Assembly (NCBI RefSeq): GCF_003515775.1
Contig: NZ_QWEI01000006.1
Location: 31,143 to 95,142, forward strand
DNA from: Ureibacillus yapensis
GTDB taxonomy: Bacteria > Bacillota > Bacilli > Bacillales_A > Planococcaceae
Direction of reading: 5' to 3'
DNA length: 64,000 nucleotides
Position 1 is the first letter of the stretch. Every line of letters starts with the position of its first letter. Under the pieces are notes generated by a model. The model was not told the DNA's origin. It saw only the letters and a program-made list of their open reading frames with translations, and made no database searches. Positions 26,712 through 36,287 of this stretch are shown here, piece after piece. The position numbers were made by a program, and so were the translations under genes.

Positions 26712-28163
26712 CTATTTCCCATAACCCTTTAATTCACTAACCGTTACACACTCGTATCCTTCTTTTTGCAGATAGATGAGGACTTTTTCCAAGCCGTCTG
26801 CGGTGGATTGATGGATATCATGCATCAATATAACATCATTATTTTTCAATGTCTTTTGAATCTTCGGCAGCAGCTTGCTTGAATCGCGGTATTTCCAGTC
26901 GAGCGTATCAATCGTCCACATTACGAGAGGAGTGGAAACGGAATCTTCCACGGTTTTATTTTTTTCTCCATAGGGCGGCCTGAAAACGGTTGGATAGTGT
27001 CCGGTAATTTTAAAAATCGTATTGTTCGTTTTATCCACTTGTGCCGAGACATTGCTAGGTGAGAGTTTGGTTAAATTTGGATGGCTCCATGAATGGTTGC
27101 CGATTTCATGGCCTTCCGCCAAAATCGCTTTAACGATTGATTCGTTGCCGGCTACCTGATTTCCCACGATAAAAAAAGTTGCTTTTGCATCGTATTGAGC
27201 CAACAGATCCAAAACTTGTCTAGTAATCTTGTGATGGGGGCCATCATCGAAAGTCAACGCCACTTTCTTGCCCAAACTTTTTTTCGGAACGGGCTGCAAA
27301 ATCGTAATGTCGCTCTTTACACTCGTTTGAAAAGCACTTCCCAATATGGGATTCAAAAATGACATCGGGATGGATAGCTTTGGTGTACCCACGCTCTCAT
27401 CCGTAAAAGCTCCTTGATCGTAATAAAGAACAAAAGCATCATTTTCGATTACAAAGCGGTTGTAGTTTTTCCAATAAGGATACGAAAGGATATTCCATTT
27501 TTTAATGTTTATATGATTCTTGTAACTTTTTTGCTCCAGCATTTTTTGATTCACGTATTTTGAAAGCTTTTTCAAGTGTTCAACATTTTGATTAAAAATC
27601 TTTTTTGAATCAATGAGCTCTCCGGTTTTTCGGTTAAAGAAGAGAGTATAATAAGCATCCCCAACATTTTTCCCATTAACTGTTTCTTTTTTTGTCATTA
27701 AAATCGAATAATAATTTTCCTTATAAGGCGTTATTTTTACGGCAATGGAAAGATTATTTTTCATTTCGTTCTTGGAATCTTGAATTTTTGTTATGTATTG
27801 TTGCTTCGTTGCTTTTATGTAATCTGTAATTTTTTGATTTACAGGTTTGAATTTTGTTGATGGATAGATGATTTTATATGGATTGGCAGGATCGATAGAA
27901 TTATCTTTAAAAAGGCGAATTCCTTCAAAGTCCGACTCCACCTCGATTACCGCTTGCTCCGCTGCTTTCACTTCTTTTATTCCATTGCCAGGGTTTGAGT
28001 TGCTGGCCAAAGCAGTGGCATTCTGAAACTTGGAATCTCCATTCAAGACCATAAATCCTCCAACAATTGCCGATAACATAAAAATCACGCTAATCAATAG
28101 TACCTCTATCCATTTATAACGTTTCAATGGTAGGTTCTCTCCTTTGGTGTGTTGTTGTTCCAT
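26712..28163 (-). CDS. pdaC: PdaC-like peptidoglycan/polysaccharide deacetylase
   Basis: About 483 residues. N-terminal membrane anchor (about 17-40), then a DUF4163 + DUF3298-type extracellular region (about 70-275, with YYTLFFNRKTGELID), then a NodB domain with KVALTFDDGPHH (metal Asp), NHSWSHPNLTKL (metal His pair), RPPYG, and IDTLDWKYRDS, and C-terminal VILMHDIHQS. This order is that of B. subtilis PdaC (YjeA), which deacetylates MurNAc and confers lysozyme resistance. The ATG at 28163 lacks a strong ribosome site; a TTG lies two codons upstream. All catalytic motifs are intact. Confidence 0.9.
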   Translation of the reverse strand: MEQQHTKGENLPLKRYKWIEVLLISVIFMLSAIVGGFMVLNGDSKFQNATALASNSNPGNGIKEVKAAEQAVIEVESDFEGIRLFKDNSIDPANPYKIIYPSTKFKPVNQKITDYIKATKQQYITKIQDSKNEMKNNLSIAVKITPYKENYYSILMTKKETVNGKNVGDAYYTLFFNRKTGELIDSKKIFNQNVEHLKKLSKYVNQKMLEQKSYKNHINIKKWNILSYPYWKNYNRFVIENDAFVLYYDQGAFTDESVGTPKLSIPMSFLNPILGSAFQTSVKSDITILQPVPKKSLGKKVALTFDDGPHHKITRQVLDLLAQYDAKATFFIVGNQVAGNESIVKAILAEGHEIGNHSWSHPNLTKLSPSNVSAQVDKTNNTIFKITGHYPTVFRPPYGEKNKTVEDSVSTPLVMWTIDTLDWKYRDSSKLLPKIQKTLKNNDVILMHDIHQSTADGLEKVLIYLQKEGYECVTVSELKGYGK

Positions 28164-28300
28164 AATCAAAAGGGATGATCAGGTTAAAAATTCCTTTATT
28201 AAATTTACAAAATTAACCTCCCTTATAAAAAATATGTATTGAGTTATCCTAAACTGTTCGATAATATAGCATGGAGAAAGAAGGAGAATGACTCGAAATT

Positions 28301-29044
28301 ATGAACAATGAACAAAATGTTGAAAAGGCACTTGATTGTTTTTTATTGGCCGGCAAAATCATGATGGAAAGTGGAGCGGAAACCTACCGAGTGGAAGACA
28401 CGATGCTTCGCATGGCCCGCTCGCAAAACATTGAAGCGCAAAGTTATGTCACTCCAACAGGGATTATTCTGTCCGTGGGAAAAAACCAGATGAAAATCAG
28501 TTCCATTACATCGCGGATTACTGATTTACATAAAATTGCAAAAGTTAACAATGTTTCCCGCAAGCTTACAGTTCAAATAATAACACTTGATGAGGCTTAT
28601 GAGGAGTTAAAAAAGATAGAAAAAACTAATTCTTTTTTACCTCTGCATATCCAAATATTGGCGGCTTCAATTGCCAGCAGTTCTTTTTTGGTTTTATCTA
28701 AAGGATATGGGTCGGATATGCCCGCTGCCTTTGTGGCTGGAGGGATTGGCTATTTAGTTGCGACTCTTATTCAGGAGATGACAAAGGTGAAATTCTTCTC
28801 TGAATTTTTAGCTGCTTTGGTGATTGGCTTGGTCGCTTCCATGGCCGTGCATTTAGGCTTGGGAACTGAAATGGATAAGATCATTGTCGGGGGAGTAATG
28901 CCGCTTGTTCCCGGGTTATTGATCACCAATGCCGTACGGGATTTAATGGCGGGGCATTTTACCGCAGGCATTGCCAAAGGAGCTGAAGCATTCTTAACGG
29001 CATTTGCGATTGGTTCGGGCATTGCACTGAGTGTGTCGTTTTAA
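28301..29044 (+). CDS. Threonine/serine exporter family protein, ThrE N-part (YjjP-like)
   Basis: 247 residues. The first ~115 form a cytoplasmic domain with GKIMMESGAETYRVEDTM and PTGIILSV, typical of the ThrE_1/YjjP half; about five hydrophobic helices follow. In bacteria with split ThrE, this protein pairs with a small YjjB-like partner, which is the next gene. The pair is thought to export threonine, serine or small organic acids. ATG start with AGAAGGAG about 13 bases upstream. Confidence 0.88.
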   Translation: MNNEQNVEKALDCFLLAGKIMMESGAETYRVEDTMLRMARSQNIEAQSYVTPTGIILSVGKNQMKISSITSRITDLHKIAKVNNVSRKLTVQIITLDEAYEELKKIEKTNSFLPLHIQILAASIASSSFLVLSKGYGSDMPAAFVAGGIGYLVATLIQEMTKVKFFSEFLAALVIGLVASMAVHLGLGTEMDKIIVGGVMPLVPGLLITNAVRDLMAGHFTAGIAKGAEAFLTAFAIGSGIALSVSF

Positions 29045-29055
29045 GGAGAATGATG

Positions 29056-29532
29056 ATGGAGTTAATCTTACAAGTACTTTTTAGCTTTTTATTTACAGCA
29101 TGCTTTGGTGTTATTTTTAATGCTCCGATTAAAGCCATTCCTTACTGTGGTTTTGTTGGGGCTGTGGGTTGGATAATTTACTATATGCTGATGAGTATCA
29201 ATATAACGGAAGTTCAGGCATCTTTTTTGGGTGCATTTGCCGTGGCATTGTTGGCGCAGATTTTTGCCCGAAGGTTTAAAATGCCGATGATTATTTTTAA
29301 CGTATCCGGCATTATTGCATTGGTTCCTGGGGGCATTGCCTATAATACGATGCGCAATATTGTAGAACTGGATTATAACATGGGCATGCAAAACGGAATG
29401 CGCGTCCTCATGATCTCGGGCGCCATTGCCATGGGATTGGTTTTTGCGGAAGTGATGGTCCAGCTGGTGTTAAGGATGTTTAAAACAGGGCGTACCTCCA
29501 TGCAATCCTTCGCCCGTGCAAAACGAAAATGA
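29056..29532 (+). CDS. Threonine/serine exporter family protein, ThrE C-part (YjjB-like)
   Basis: About 158 residues, nearly all membrane (five helices), with FNAPIKAIPYCGFVGAVGW near the N-terminus and the typical PGGIAYNTMRN motif. Forms the ThrE_2 half of the exporter with the preceding gene, five to eleven bases upstream. Three consecutive ATGs (29050, 29053, 29056) follow AAGGAG; the third has the best spacing. Confidence 0.88.
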   Translation: MELILQVLFSFLFTACFGVIFNAPIKAIPYCGFVGAVGWIIYYMLMSINITEVQASFLGAFAVALLAQIFARRFKMPMIIFNVSGIIALVPGGIAYNTMRNIVELDYNMGMQNGMRVLMISGAIAMGLVFAEVMVQLVLRMFKTGRTSMQSFARAKRK

Positions 29533-29547
29533 ATACAAAGAAAAGGA

Positions 29548-29574
29548 GGCTACTCTATAGCGGAGTAGCCTTTT
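29548..29574. terminator. Bidirectional terminator between thrE and the EAL gene
   Basis: GGCTACTC-TATAGCG-GAGTAGCC followed by TTTT on the plus strand and by TCCTTTTCTTT on the minus strand. The genes converge here. Confidence 0.88.
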
Positions 29575-29577
29575 AAA

Positions 29578-31599
29578 CTAGATATTCATTGATTCTTCAA
29601 TCAGCTCGGAAATCGCGGCACCGGGTACCGGCTTGCTGATTAGGTAACCTTGGATGGCATCGCAGCCGTATTCTGCCAGTAATTGCTGCTGCTCCTTCGT
29701 TTCTACACCTTCAGCCAGTACGGTCAAGTTCATTGACTTGCCGAACTGCACCATTCCATGGATCAACCGCTGTGTTTTCTCGGACTGCAGAAGAGAGTGA
29801 ATAAACGTTTGGTCAATTTTCAGCACTTCGATTGGCAGGAGCTGCATATAACGGAACGAAGCATAGCCCGTCCCGAAATCATCGAGAATAAAAACAATGC
29901 CCTTGTCGTTCAGTTTCCGCATTTGTTTGATAATAGATGTTTCCGCTTCTGCTTGGAGCGCGAACTTTTCCGTAAATTCAATTTGAATCAAGTTGGCAGG
30001 ACAGTTGGTCTTATCCAAAGTGGAAAGAATGAATTTGGCCATATTTTTGTCGCGGAATTCGCGGACAGATAAGTTAATGGTCACTTTTATGTCCAATCCT
30101 TCTTTATGCCAATTTGCTGCCTGTTGACAAGCTTCTTCAATCACAAATGAGCCGATATTATTAATTAAACCCGTTTCCTCTGCGATGGGTATCAACTCGT
30201 CGGGAGAAACGACGCCGATTTCTTCATCTTCCCAGCGGACCAGTGCTTCCACGGCCAATACTTTGCCAGTATGAATATCAACCTGGGGCTGGTAGAAAAC
30301 TTTAAGATTCTGTTGATTCAGCGCAAGCAACAGCCGTTTTTCAATAATAGATTTGCGGTTAATGGCTTTATGCGTTGCATTGGATAGTGAAACAATATGA
30401 TCCCCGCCTGCTTCACGAACATTTGCGATGGTTGCAAGAGAAGCTTTCATTAGATGCGGAAAGCTTGTCTGATCCTGTGGTGAACGAGTGATTCCACCGC
30501 TAATGGACAATGGAACGGCGATATTTTCATTATAAATGGGATTTTGCTGCAGATAAGTCAGGAATCCCTGGATAAACCATTCGCCAAGCGGTGTAATGAC
30601 GACAAATTCATTTTCGTTGATTCTTGCCATTTCACTATCTTGGAAATAGATTTTCATGCGCTTCGTGAATTCCATGATCAGATTAGTTTCCATTTTATAA
30701 TGAAGCTCTTTAATGGTATAAAATTTATCAATGCTTAAATAAACGAATGAAAAATGGCGTTTTTCATCAATCATTTCATTGACGATTTGTTCTAGCCGAT
30801 GTGCATTCATTAATCCGGTTTCCGTGTCAACATAGGCGATTTTTTCAAGCTGCTGCTTTAGCTTTTTTTCGTTTGTAATATCTTTTTCAACCAGCACAAA
30901 TTCATCGTTTTGCTTGTCCGCGGAAGTCGTGGGAATCGCCGTCAAGAACACCCAATAGGGGATATTATCTTTCGTTGCTTTTTCTACCTCGCCTTGCCAG
31001 ATTTGGCCGGCATTCATTGTTCGCCAAATGGAATTCGCCACCTTCAAGCTGTGTTCATCATTCGGGAAAAGCTGCCAGAATGTTTTGCCCAAGACGCGTT
31101 TTGGTGTCCAGTGGCTTGCAGTCAGGAAGTTCTGGTTGCAATTCGTAATAAGCCCTTCCGCATCAAAGGTAACAACCATATAAGAAGCATAAAGCCCTTC
31201 GATTAAATCTCTCAAAGCCTGCGTATCATCATTCATGCGTGTAAAGGCTTCATCTAGCAAGCATGTAACCAAAATGCAAGGTTCATCATTCACTAGCACA
31301 GAAGTTGTCAACAGTGTTGCATTTACGATCACATCTTCTTTTGTTAAAAGTTTTATATTTTCAAAGCGTAATGGCTCTTTTCCAGCTAAAATAGTGTGAT
31401 AGGATTCTTTGGACATAGTTGCCAGCAAACGATCTTGAATGGAGCCTTTTGAAAAATCCTGAAGCTCATAACCAAATAACTTTTTGCTTAAATCGTTCCA
31501 AAAAAGCACTTTATCATTCTTATTTAGTACAAAAGTTGGGAAAGGAGACAAATTTACCATTTTTCCATCGATTACTCTGTTCATCATCTCTTGGCTCAT
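29578..31599 (-). CDS. PAS-PAS-GGDEF-EAL cyclic-di-GMP phosphodiesterase
   Basis: 673-residue cytoplasmic signalling protein. Two PAS domains (about 14-110 and 130-245, the second starting YASYMVVTFDAEGLITNC), then a GGDEF domain (about 250-410) whose signature is degenerate (ARINENEFVVI in place of GGDEF), then an EAL domain (about 415-670) with intact EALVRW, NLSVREF, DDFGTGYASF and VLKIDQTFI and the final EGVET. So it should degrade c-di-GMP, with the dead cyclase domain perhaps regulatory. PAS domains suggest redox or ligand input. No membrane helices. It shares a bidirectional terminator with the thrE pair. Confidence 0.92.
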   Translation of the reverse strand: MSQEMMNRVIDGKMVNLSPFPTFVLNKNDKVLFWNDLSKKLFGYELQDFSKGSIQDRLLATMSKESYHTILAGKEPLRFENIKLLTKEDVIVNATLLTTSVLVNDEPCILVTCLLDEAFTRMNDDTQALRDLIEGLYASYMVVTFDAEGLITNCNQNFLTASHWTPKRVLGKTFWQLFPNDEHSLKVANSIWRTMNAGQIWQGEVEKATKDNIPYWVFLTAIPTTSADKQNDEFVLVEKDITNEKKLKQQLEKIAYVDTETGLMNAHRLEQIVNEMIDEKRHFSFVYLSIDKFYTIKELHYKMETNLIMEFTKRMKIYFQDSEMARINENEFVVITPLGEWFIQGFLTYLQQNPIYNENIAVPLSISGGITRSPQDQTSFPHLMKASLATIANVREAGGDHIVSLSNATHKAINRKSIIEKRLLLALNQQNLKVFYQPQVDIHTGKVLAVEALVRWEDEEIGVVSPDELIPIAEETGLINNIGSFVIEEACQQAANWHKEGLDIKVTINLSVREFRDKNMAKFILSTLDKTNCPANLIQIEFTEKFALQAEAETSIIKQMRKLNDKGIVFILDDFGTGYASFRYMQLLPIEVLKIDQTFIHSLLQSEKTQRLIHGMVQFGKSMNLTVLAEGVETKEQQQLLAEYGCDAIQGYLISKPVPGAAISELIEESMNI

Positions 31600-31957
31600 T
31601 CGTTTTTCACTCCTAAATAGTCACAAATTCATACTGTTTATTATAAAGTTTTAATAGCAAATAGTCATTAATAATCTGACAAAAATTTTCAGTTTAATTT
31701 TTCGCGGGACAAAAGTTGTGATTGTTTGGAAATAAAATAAAAATAATGAGAAGATGGGTTAAAAGGACTATATTAAAATTTTCCATATTCTTTTATGGAA
31801 GGCATCGAAAGCCAGGAACTGTGCTAGTATGCTTAAAAAAACTGCCATAAAAGCATCAATGAGGTAATTACCGTTAATTTGCGATATGACCTTGCGGGGG
31901 CTTGGATGTTCATCTAAAATGAAAAACATCATTGACAAGAATCGGAGAGTTGGAAGA
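31600..31957. other. Divergent promoter region between the EAL and GNAT genes
   Basis: 358 AT-rich bases. I see no gene and no GEMM-type c-di-GMP riboswitch. A minus-strand frame at 31768-31992 overlaps the GNAT start and looks spurious. A small inverted repeat TCCATATTC / TTTATGGA lies at about 31780-31798. Confidence 0.4.
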
Positions 31958-32836
31958 ATGAATCTATCAATTATTACCGCATCGTTTCCCATCGATCATG
32001 AAACATATAATGAAATCAAAACCCTGTGCGCATCCGCAAGTGAGATTGATAAATATAATTATTGCCCTGTTCTCAATCTACAGGAGTCGCAAAACTACCA
32101 GGTCAAAGGGTTTTTTGTTCTTGCATATGATGACGAACAAAATGAACTTGTTGGCGTAGCAAGTGCAGTGGACCAAATGGGGTTGAATACATATGAATGG
32201 GCCATTCTAATAGCGCCGATGTACCGGGAAATTGGATTGGATGAGGCTATATTGAAGGTAATTGGAGATGGATTGCATCAACGCGGGGCACAAGGTGAAC
32301 TCGCCTTGGTCATTGAAAATGACAAACGAAGACGTGAATTTGTGGAGAAGTACGGGTACTCTCAGAGTTTTTCCGAAGCAACTTTTGAAGCAAAACCGGA
32401 AGCGATGGAACCGGATGAATCGATTGATATTCGACCATATTGTCGAGCAAACGATTCAGAAGCACTTATTCGGATTTTTAGTGAAGCTTTTGGAGATTTA
32501 CGGGAAGAATCAATAGAGTTAATCGATTTTAATACAACGACAGAAGGAAGAATTTTGTGGGTCGCTGAATTGAACGGGGAAATTGTGGGGACGGTAACCA
32601 CTTCCAAGGAAGGAAGTGCGCAATGGGTGACAGCCTTGGCCGTGCATCCCGATAAGCAAGGAATGGGCATTGGTACCAAATTGTTGATATGGGCAAAGGA
32701 TTTCACTATGCGCAGTGGAGAGTCGGTTGTCATGCTTGAGGTGGAAGTGGAGAATGAACGAGCGCTGGCAGTCTATGAAAAGGCTGGCTTCCTAAAAACG
32801 ATGCAAGTGGATTATTATGAATATACTGGTGAGTAA
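31958..32836 (+). CDS. Tandem GNAT acetyltransferase
   Basis: About 292 residues with two GNAT folds. The N-terminal one (about 1-135) lacks a clear acetyl-CoA loop; the C-terminal one (about 150-292) has VTALAVHPDKQGMGIGTKLL, the P-loop for acetyl-CoA, and VENERALAVYEKAGF. The ATG at 31958 is preferred; an upstream in-frame ATG at 31886 has no ribosome site. The substrate is unknown. A terminator follows. Confidence 0.85.
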   Translation: MNLSIITASFPIDHETYNEIKTLCASASEIDKYNYCPVLNLQESQNYQVKGFFVLAYDDEQNELVGVASAVDQMGLNTYEWAILIAPMYREIGLDEAILKVIGDGLHQRGAQGELALVIENDKRRREFVEKYGYSQSFSEATFEAKPEAMEPDESIDIRPYCRANDSEALIRIFSEAFGDLREESIELIDFNTTTEGRILWVAELNGEIVGTVTTSKEGSAQWVTALAVHPDKQGMGIGTKLLIWAKDFTMRSGESVVMLEVEVENERALAVYEKAGFLKTMQVDYYEYTGE

Positions 32837-32867
32837 AAGACGGAAAAGCTAGTTTTTTAACGCCTAC

Positions 32868-32916
32868 TAGCACCAATATTTCTCGAAAGATGAGCGAGAA
32901 CTATTGGTGCTAATTT
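32868..32916 (+). terminator. Terminator of the GNAT gene
   Basis: TAGCACCAATA...TATTGGTGCTA with an inner CTCG/CGAG pair, then ATTTGTT. A TATAAT right after it (32919-32924) may be the -10 of menA. Confidence 0.75.
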
Positions 32917-32963
32917 GTTATAATGTATGAATGTGAAAAATTATAAAAGGGAAGTTGAAATAG

Positions 32964-33875
32964 ATGGAGAATGAAAAACAAATGAGTTCCGCAAAATTAA
33001 TGTGGAAAATGACTCGCCCCCATACATTGACAGCAACCTTTGCGCCGGTGATATTGGGAAGCGTAATGGCTTTATACGATACCGAAATTGATTATCTTCT
33101 ATTTATTGCCATGATGGTTGCTTGTTTGGCTTTGCAAATCGCCACAAATTTATTTAATGAATATTACGATTTTAGGCGCGGGCTGGATACGGCAGAATCA
33201 GTTGGAATCGGCGGCGGAATTGTACGCCACGGCTTAAAGCCCAAAAATGTTCTGACGGTAGCCATTCTTTTATATGTGGTTGCTGCCATCATCGGTGTTT
33301 ACATTTGTATGAACAGCAGTTGGTGGTTAGTGGTGATCGGCTTGTTTGGGATGGCAATCGGCTATTTATATACAGGCGGGCCGCTTCCTATTGCCTATAC
33401 ACCATTTGGTGAATTGTTCGCTGGTGCATTGATGGGGACAGGCTTCGTGTTAATCGCATATTTCATCCAAACGGGTGAACTTACATTAACGTCTGTGCTG
33501 ATTTCAATCCCGCCCGGTATTCTGGTTGGCGCAATCAATATGTCCAATAATATTCGGGATATTGAGGAAGATACAAAGGGTGGCAGAAAAACGCTTGCGA
33601 TTCTACTGGGTCGCGAAAAAGCGGTGATGACATTAGCGTTTGCCTTTGTGATTTCGTATATTTGGATCATTGCCCTTGTTATTGCCGGGATGGTCAGTCC
33701 TTGGGCGTTAATCGTATTGTTGACCGTGAAAAAACCGATTTCCGCCATTCAAGGCTTCAAAGAGGGTGCAACCAAGCCGCAATATATGCGGGTGGCAATG
33801 AAATCAACAGCAATTACGAATACATTATTTTCCTTTGTTTTAGCGATTGGGTTATTCATCAGTTATATTATTTAA
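32964..33875 (+). CDS. menA: 1,4-dihydroxy-2-naphthoate polyprenyltransferase (MenA)
   Basis: Membrane prenyltransferase of the UbiA superfamily that attaches the polyprenyl tail in menaquinone synthesis. 303 residues, about nine helices. The two Asp-rich motifs are NLFNEYYDFRRGLDT (near residue 62-76) and NNIRDIEEDTKGGRKT (near 193-208), as in MenA. The N-terminal MTRPHTLTATFAPV is also typical. ATG start with AAAGGGAAG upstream. Monocistronic. Confidence 0.92.
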   Translation: MENEKQMSSAKLMWKMTRPHTLTATFAPVILGSVMALYDTEIDYLLFIAMMVACLALQIATNLFNEYYDFRRGLDTAESVGIGGGIVRHGLKPKNVLTVAILLYVVAAIIGVYICMNSSWWLVVIGLFGMAIGYLYTGGPLPIAYTPFGELFAGALMGTGFVLIAYFIQTGELTLTSVLISIPPGILVGAINMSNNIRDIEEDTKGGRKTLAILLGREKAVMTLAFAFVISYIWIIALVIAGMVSPWALIVLLTVKKPISAIQGFKEGATKPQYMRVAMKSTAITNTLFSFVLAIGLFISYII

Positions 33876-33881
33876 AGCTGG

Positions 33882-33910
33882 GCGTCTCTGCAGAAGCAGA
33901 GGCGCTTTTT
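33882..33910 (+). terminator. Terminator of menA
   Basis: GCGTCTCTGC-AGAA-GCAGAGGCGC (one G-T pair), then TTTTT. Confidence 0.95.
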
Positions 33911-34022
33911 CTATTAGTTTTCTCTAATATCGAATGAATCATTTAAATATTATTTTCTAGTCCATTCCATTACACCAACCTTGTACCCTTACATAAAGTA
34001 AGCGTAAAGGAGGTGGATAAAG

Positions 34023-34205
34023 GTGCTTTTGCTGCTTCTTGCGATTGCGTTAATGACATTGGGATTAGTGATGTTTGCAGTAGGTAAATATACAAAAAGA
34101 ATTTGGCTGAAATTGCTTGGAATTTTCGTAGCGGTTGTCGGCTTCCTGATTTTTGTGGCAGTCGTATTGATATTCCTATTTTTCCCAGGGGCAGTAACCC
34201 TCTAG
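34023..34205 (+). CDS. Small two-helix membrane protein
   Basis: 60 residues, GTG start right after AAGGAGGTGG, which is an ideal ribosome site. Two hydrophobic helices (about 2-20 and 29-55) flank the short basic loop GKYTKRIWLK. No recognisable family. A terminator follows, so it is a genuine independent gene. Confidence 0.65.
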   Translation: MLLLLLAIALMTLGLVMFAVGKYTKRIWLKLLGIFVAVVGFLIFVAVVLIFLFFPGAVTL

Positions 34206-34214
34206 GATTGTAAA

Positions 34215-34253
34215 AATGACCCTATCCAGGATGAAATTCCCGATAGGGTCATT
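34215..34253 (+). terminator. Hairpin after the 60-residue gene
   Basis: AATGACCCTATC...GATAGGGTCATT, a perfect 12-bp stem with a 15-base loop, followed by ACGTTT. The T-tail is weak. Confidence 0.65.
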
Positions 34254-34402
34254 ACGTTTGAGTGGAAGTGAAGAGTTGGTTTTTGTCGATTTTAACGGAG
34301 ATATCCCGCATGAATGAAAGTGATCATTTTGGAGGGGAAAAGAGGGGAGAGTTCCTTTTTCGATGTCTTGAAGGATTGGGTTAATAAGAGTGGGTAGTGA
34401 AA

Positions 34403-34925
34403 TTTTTGTCAACTAAGTTTACGATTCAGGACATAGGACTAAGTTGATTTGTCGATAAATCACAAAAAAATCGATAGTTTTCTTAGAAAATAAGCAGGCT
34501 TACGCTACTATTTGAAAAAACTAAATGAAGGTGCATTCCCATCATAGGAGGAGCTTGAATTTTTGTAAACCCGGTTGACGAATTTAGTATGCAGGAAAAA
34601 TAGTGCTGTCGATATAGGAAGTTGAACAAGAAAAGCTTTCAATATAATGATCTAACAAGGCCCATCTTAGGGAATGGTTTGAATGGAAGGGGTAAATTGG
34701 GGGAGCTTTCGATTTTTTTTGTCAACCTTGTTGACTAAAGGGGTATAGCGGAAAATCAAACTGTCGAATAAAGAAGGAAATCCCAATTCTTTATTAGTAT
34801 ATTAAAGATAAAAGGGGAAATTTAAAACCCTGCTTTGAAAGCTACACTTAATGAGAGTGATGATAATATTTTTTGTCAACCTGGTTAACGGAAAAAGTAT
34901 AGGAGAGACAACGATTTGTCGTTTT
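34403..34925. repeat. Palindrome array with ~155-bp period (GTCAAC-N3-GTTGAC family)
   Basis: This 876-base gap (34206-35081) has no gene. Four diverged units start TTTTTGTCAACYNNGTTGAC at about 34403, 34561, 34715 and 34868. Each is followed about 42 bases later by a TGTCGATA-like element (34450, 34607, 34762, 34917). The 15-base core is palindromic; the 34721 copy is perfect (GTCAAC-CTT-GTTGAC). Sequence between the cores is poorly conserved. Confidence 0.75.
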
Positions 34926-35081
34926 AAGGGATATTTTTTGGGAGTGTTTGGGGAAAATCCCGAGTAGCTAAAGGATTCGACACAACCAAGGTAAGTCATA
35001 AAAATGGATTTTATGCTTTTGAATTCATTACAATGAACTCATTCGTTGATAGATGACGTGTTCACATAAGGAGGCTTTAAA

Positions 35082-36077
35082 ATGAAATTAAGTGTATTGG
35101 ATCAAGCACCTATTACGAAAGGGAATACAGCTGCGGACGCGGTAACTAAAGCGGTAGAATTGGCAACCGTTGCGGAAGAGCTGGGGTATGAGCGTATTTG
35201 GATGGCTGAACATCACAATACAAAAGGATTCGCCAGCTCGGCTCCTGAAGTTATAGCCTCCTATATTGCAGCAAAAACGAATCGGATTCGTGTTGGGACA
35301 GGGGGCACGATGGTGATGCATTATTCTCCTTACAAAATAGCGGAAGTTTTTAAAACGTTAAGTGCGTTGGCTCCCGGGCGAATTGATTTCGGAGCGGGCC
35401 GGGCTCCGGGTGGCGACCATTATGCCATGTATGCTCTATCCGAAGGACGGCAACCGCAAGTAAACAACTTATATGAGAAGATAAAATGGACTCTGGAATT
35501 CCTCAATGATGAAGCACCGAAAAATCCATATTACCAAAAGGTAACCGCGTCGCCTTATAACATAGAATTGCCGCAAAGCTGGCTGCTCGGATCAAGCGGC
35601 AATAGTGCGGTGGAAGCTGGGAAAATGGGCCTCGGTTATTCTTATGCGCAATTTTTTAATGGCTATATGAATAAGCGGGTGTTTGATGCGTATAAAGCAA
35701 ACTTTATTCCATCAGTCTTTATGGAGAAACCGGAGATTATTGTTTCCTATTTTGCAACTGTTGCGGAAACAAGAGAAGAAGCTGAATATCAAGCGAAACC
35801 AGCTGACATTGCCCGACTATTATTCCATAAAGGCCAGGCCGATCCGTTGCGCATGACCCCGGAGGAAGCAAAAGATTATCCGCTATCGGAAATGGATCGA
35901 ATATGGATTCAAGACAATCGATACCAGCACTTTGTGGGTACGGCACGAGAGGTTGCGGATCAGCTGCATCAGGAGCAGGGAAAGTTTGGATTTGATGAAG
36001 CGATGATTTGTACCATCCCGCATTCACAGGAAGCGAGATTGAATGTTTACCGGTTGCTGGCGAAGGAATTGATTTAA
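35082..36077 (+). CDS. Luciferase-like (LLM class) flavin-dependent monooxygenase
   Basis: 331-residue bacterial luciferase-fold flavoenzyme of the group seen as YwcH/YceB in Bacillus. Family marks: LSVLDQAPITKGNTA near the start, WMAEHHNTKGFASSAPEV, RIRVGTGGTMVMHYSPYKIAE, RIDFGAGRAPGGD, and LLGSSGNSAVEAGKMGLGY. It probably uses reduced FMN. The substrate is unknown. ATG preceded by AAGGAGG. It is flanked on both sides by the GTCAAC/GTTGAC palindromes. Confidence 0.9.
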   Translation: MKLSVLDQAPITKGNTAADAVTKAVELATVAEELGYERIWMAEHHNTKGFASSAPEVIASYIAAKTNRIRVGTGGTMVMHYSPYKIAEVFKTLSALAPGRIDFGAGRAPGGDHYAMYALSEGRQPQVNNLYEKIKWTLEFLNDEAPKNPYYQKVTASPYNIELPQSWLLGSSGNSAVEAGKMGLGYSYAQFFNGYMNKRVFDAYKANFIPSVFMEKPEIIVSYFATVAETREEAEYQAKPADIARLLFHKGQADPLRMTPEEAKDYPLSEMDRIWIQDNRYQHFVGTAREVADQLHQEQGKFGFDEAMICTIPHSQEARLNVYRLLAKELI

Positions 36078-36115
36078 CTTCATTCATGGGAGTTCAACTC
36101 TCCACTGAATGAAGT
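36076..36115. terminator. Inverted repeat at the end of the monooxygenase gene
   Basis: AACTTCATTCA...TGAATGAAGTT overlapping the stop codon; a long stem with no T-run. It is followed by a true terminator at 36147. Confidence 0.45.
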
Positions 36116-36146
36116 TAAAGCCTCAGGCGCATGTGATATTGAATGA

Positions 36147-36173
36147 GAGGTGCCAATTAGGGTGCCTCTTTTT
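36147..36173 (+). terminator. Terminator of the monooxygenase gene
   Basis: GAGGTGCC-AATTAG-GGTGCCTC (two wobble pairs), then TTTTT. Confidence 0.65.
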
Positions 36174-36287
36174 ACGTTGAAGAACAATGTCCACAATAGA
36201 AATGGAAACTTCATAATATGGAGTTTGCGAGAATAGAATAGTGGCATAAATCATGCTGATGAAAGAATTCTTATATAAATTGAGGGG

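Noticed and set aside
31600-31957. c-di-GMP riboswitch next to the EAL gene
   Set aside because: The GEMM core sequences are not present.
31768-31992. Minus-strand frame of 74 codons
   Set aside because: Overlaps the start of the GNAT gene, has no ribosome site and no recognisable protein features.
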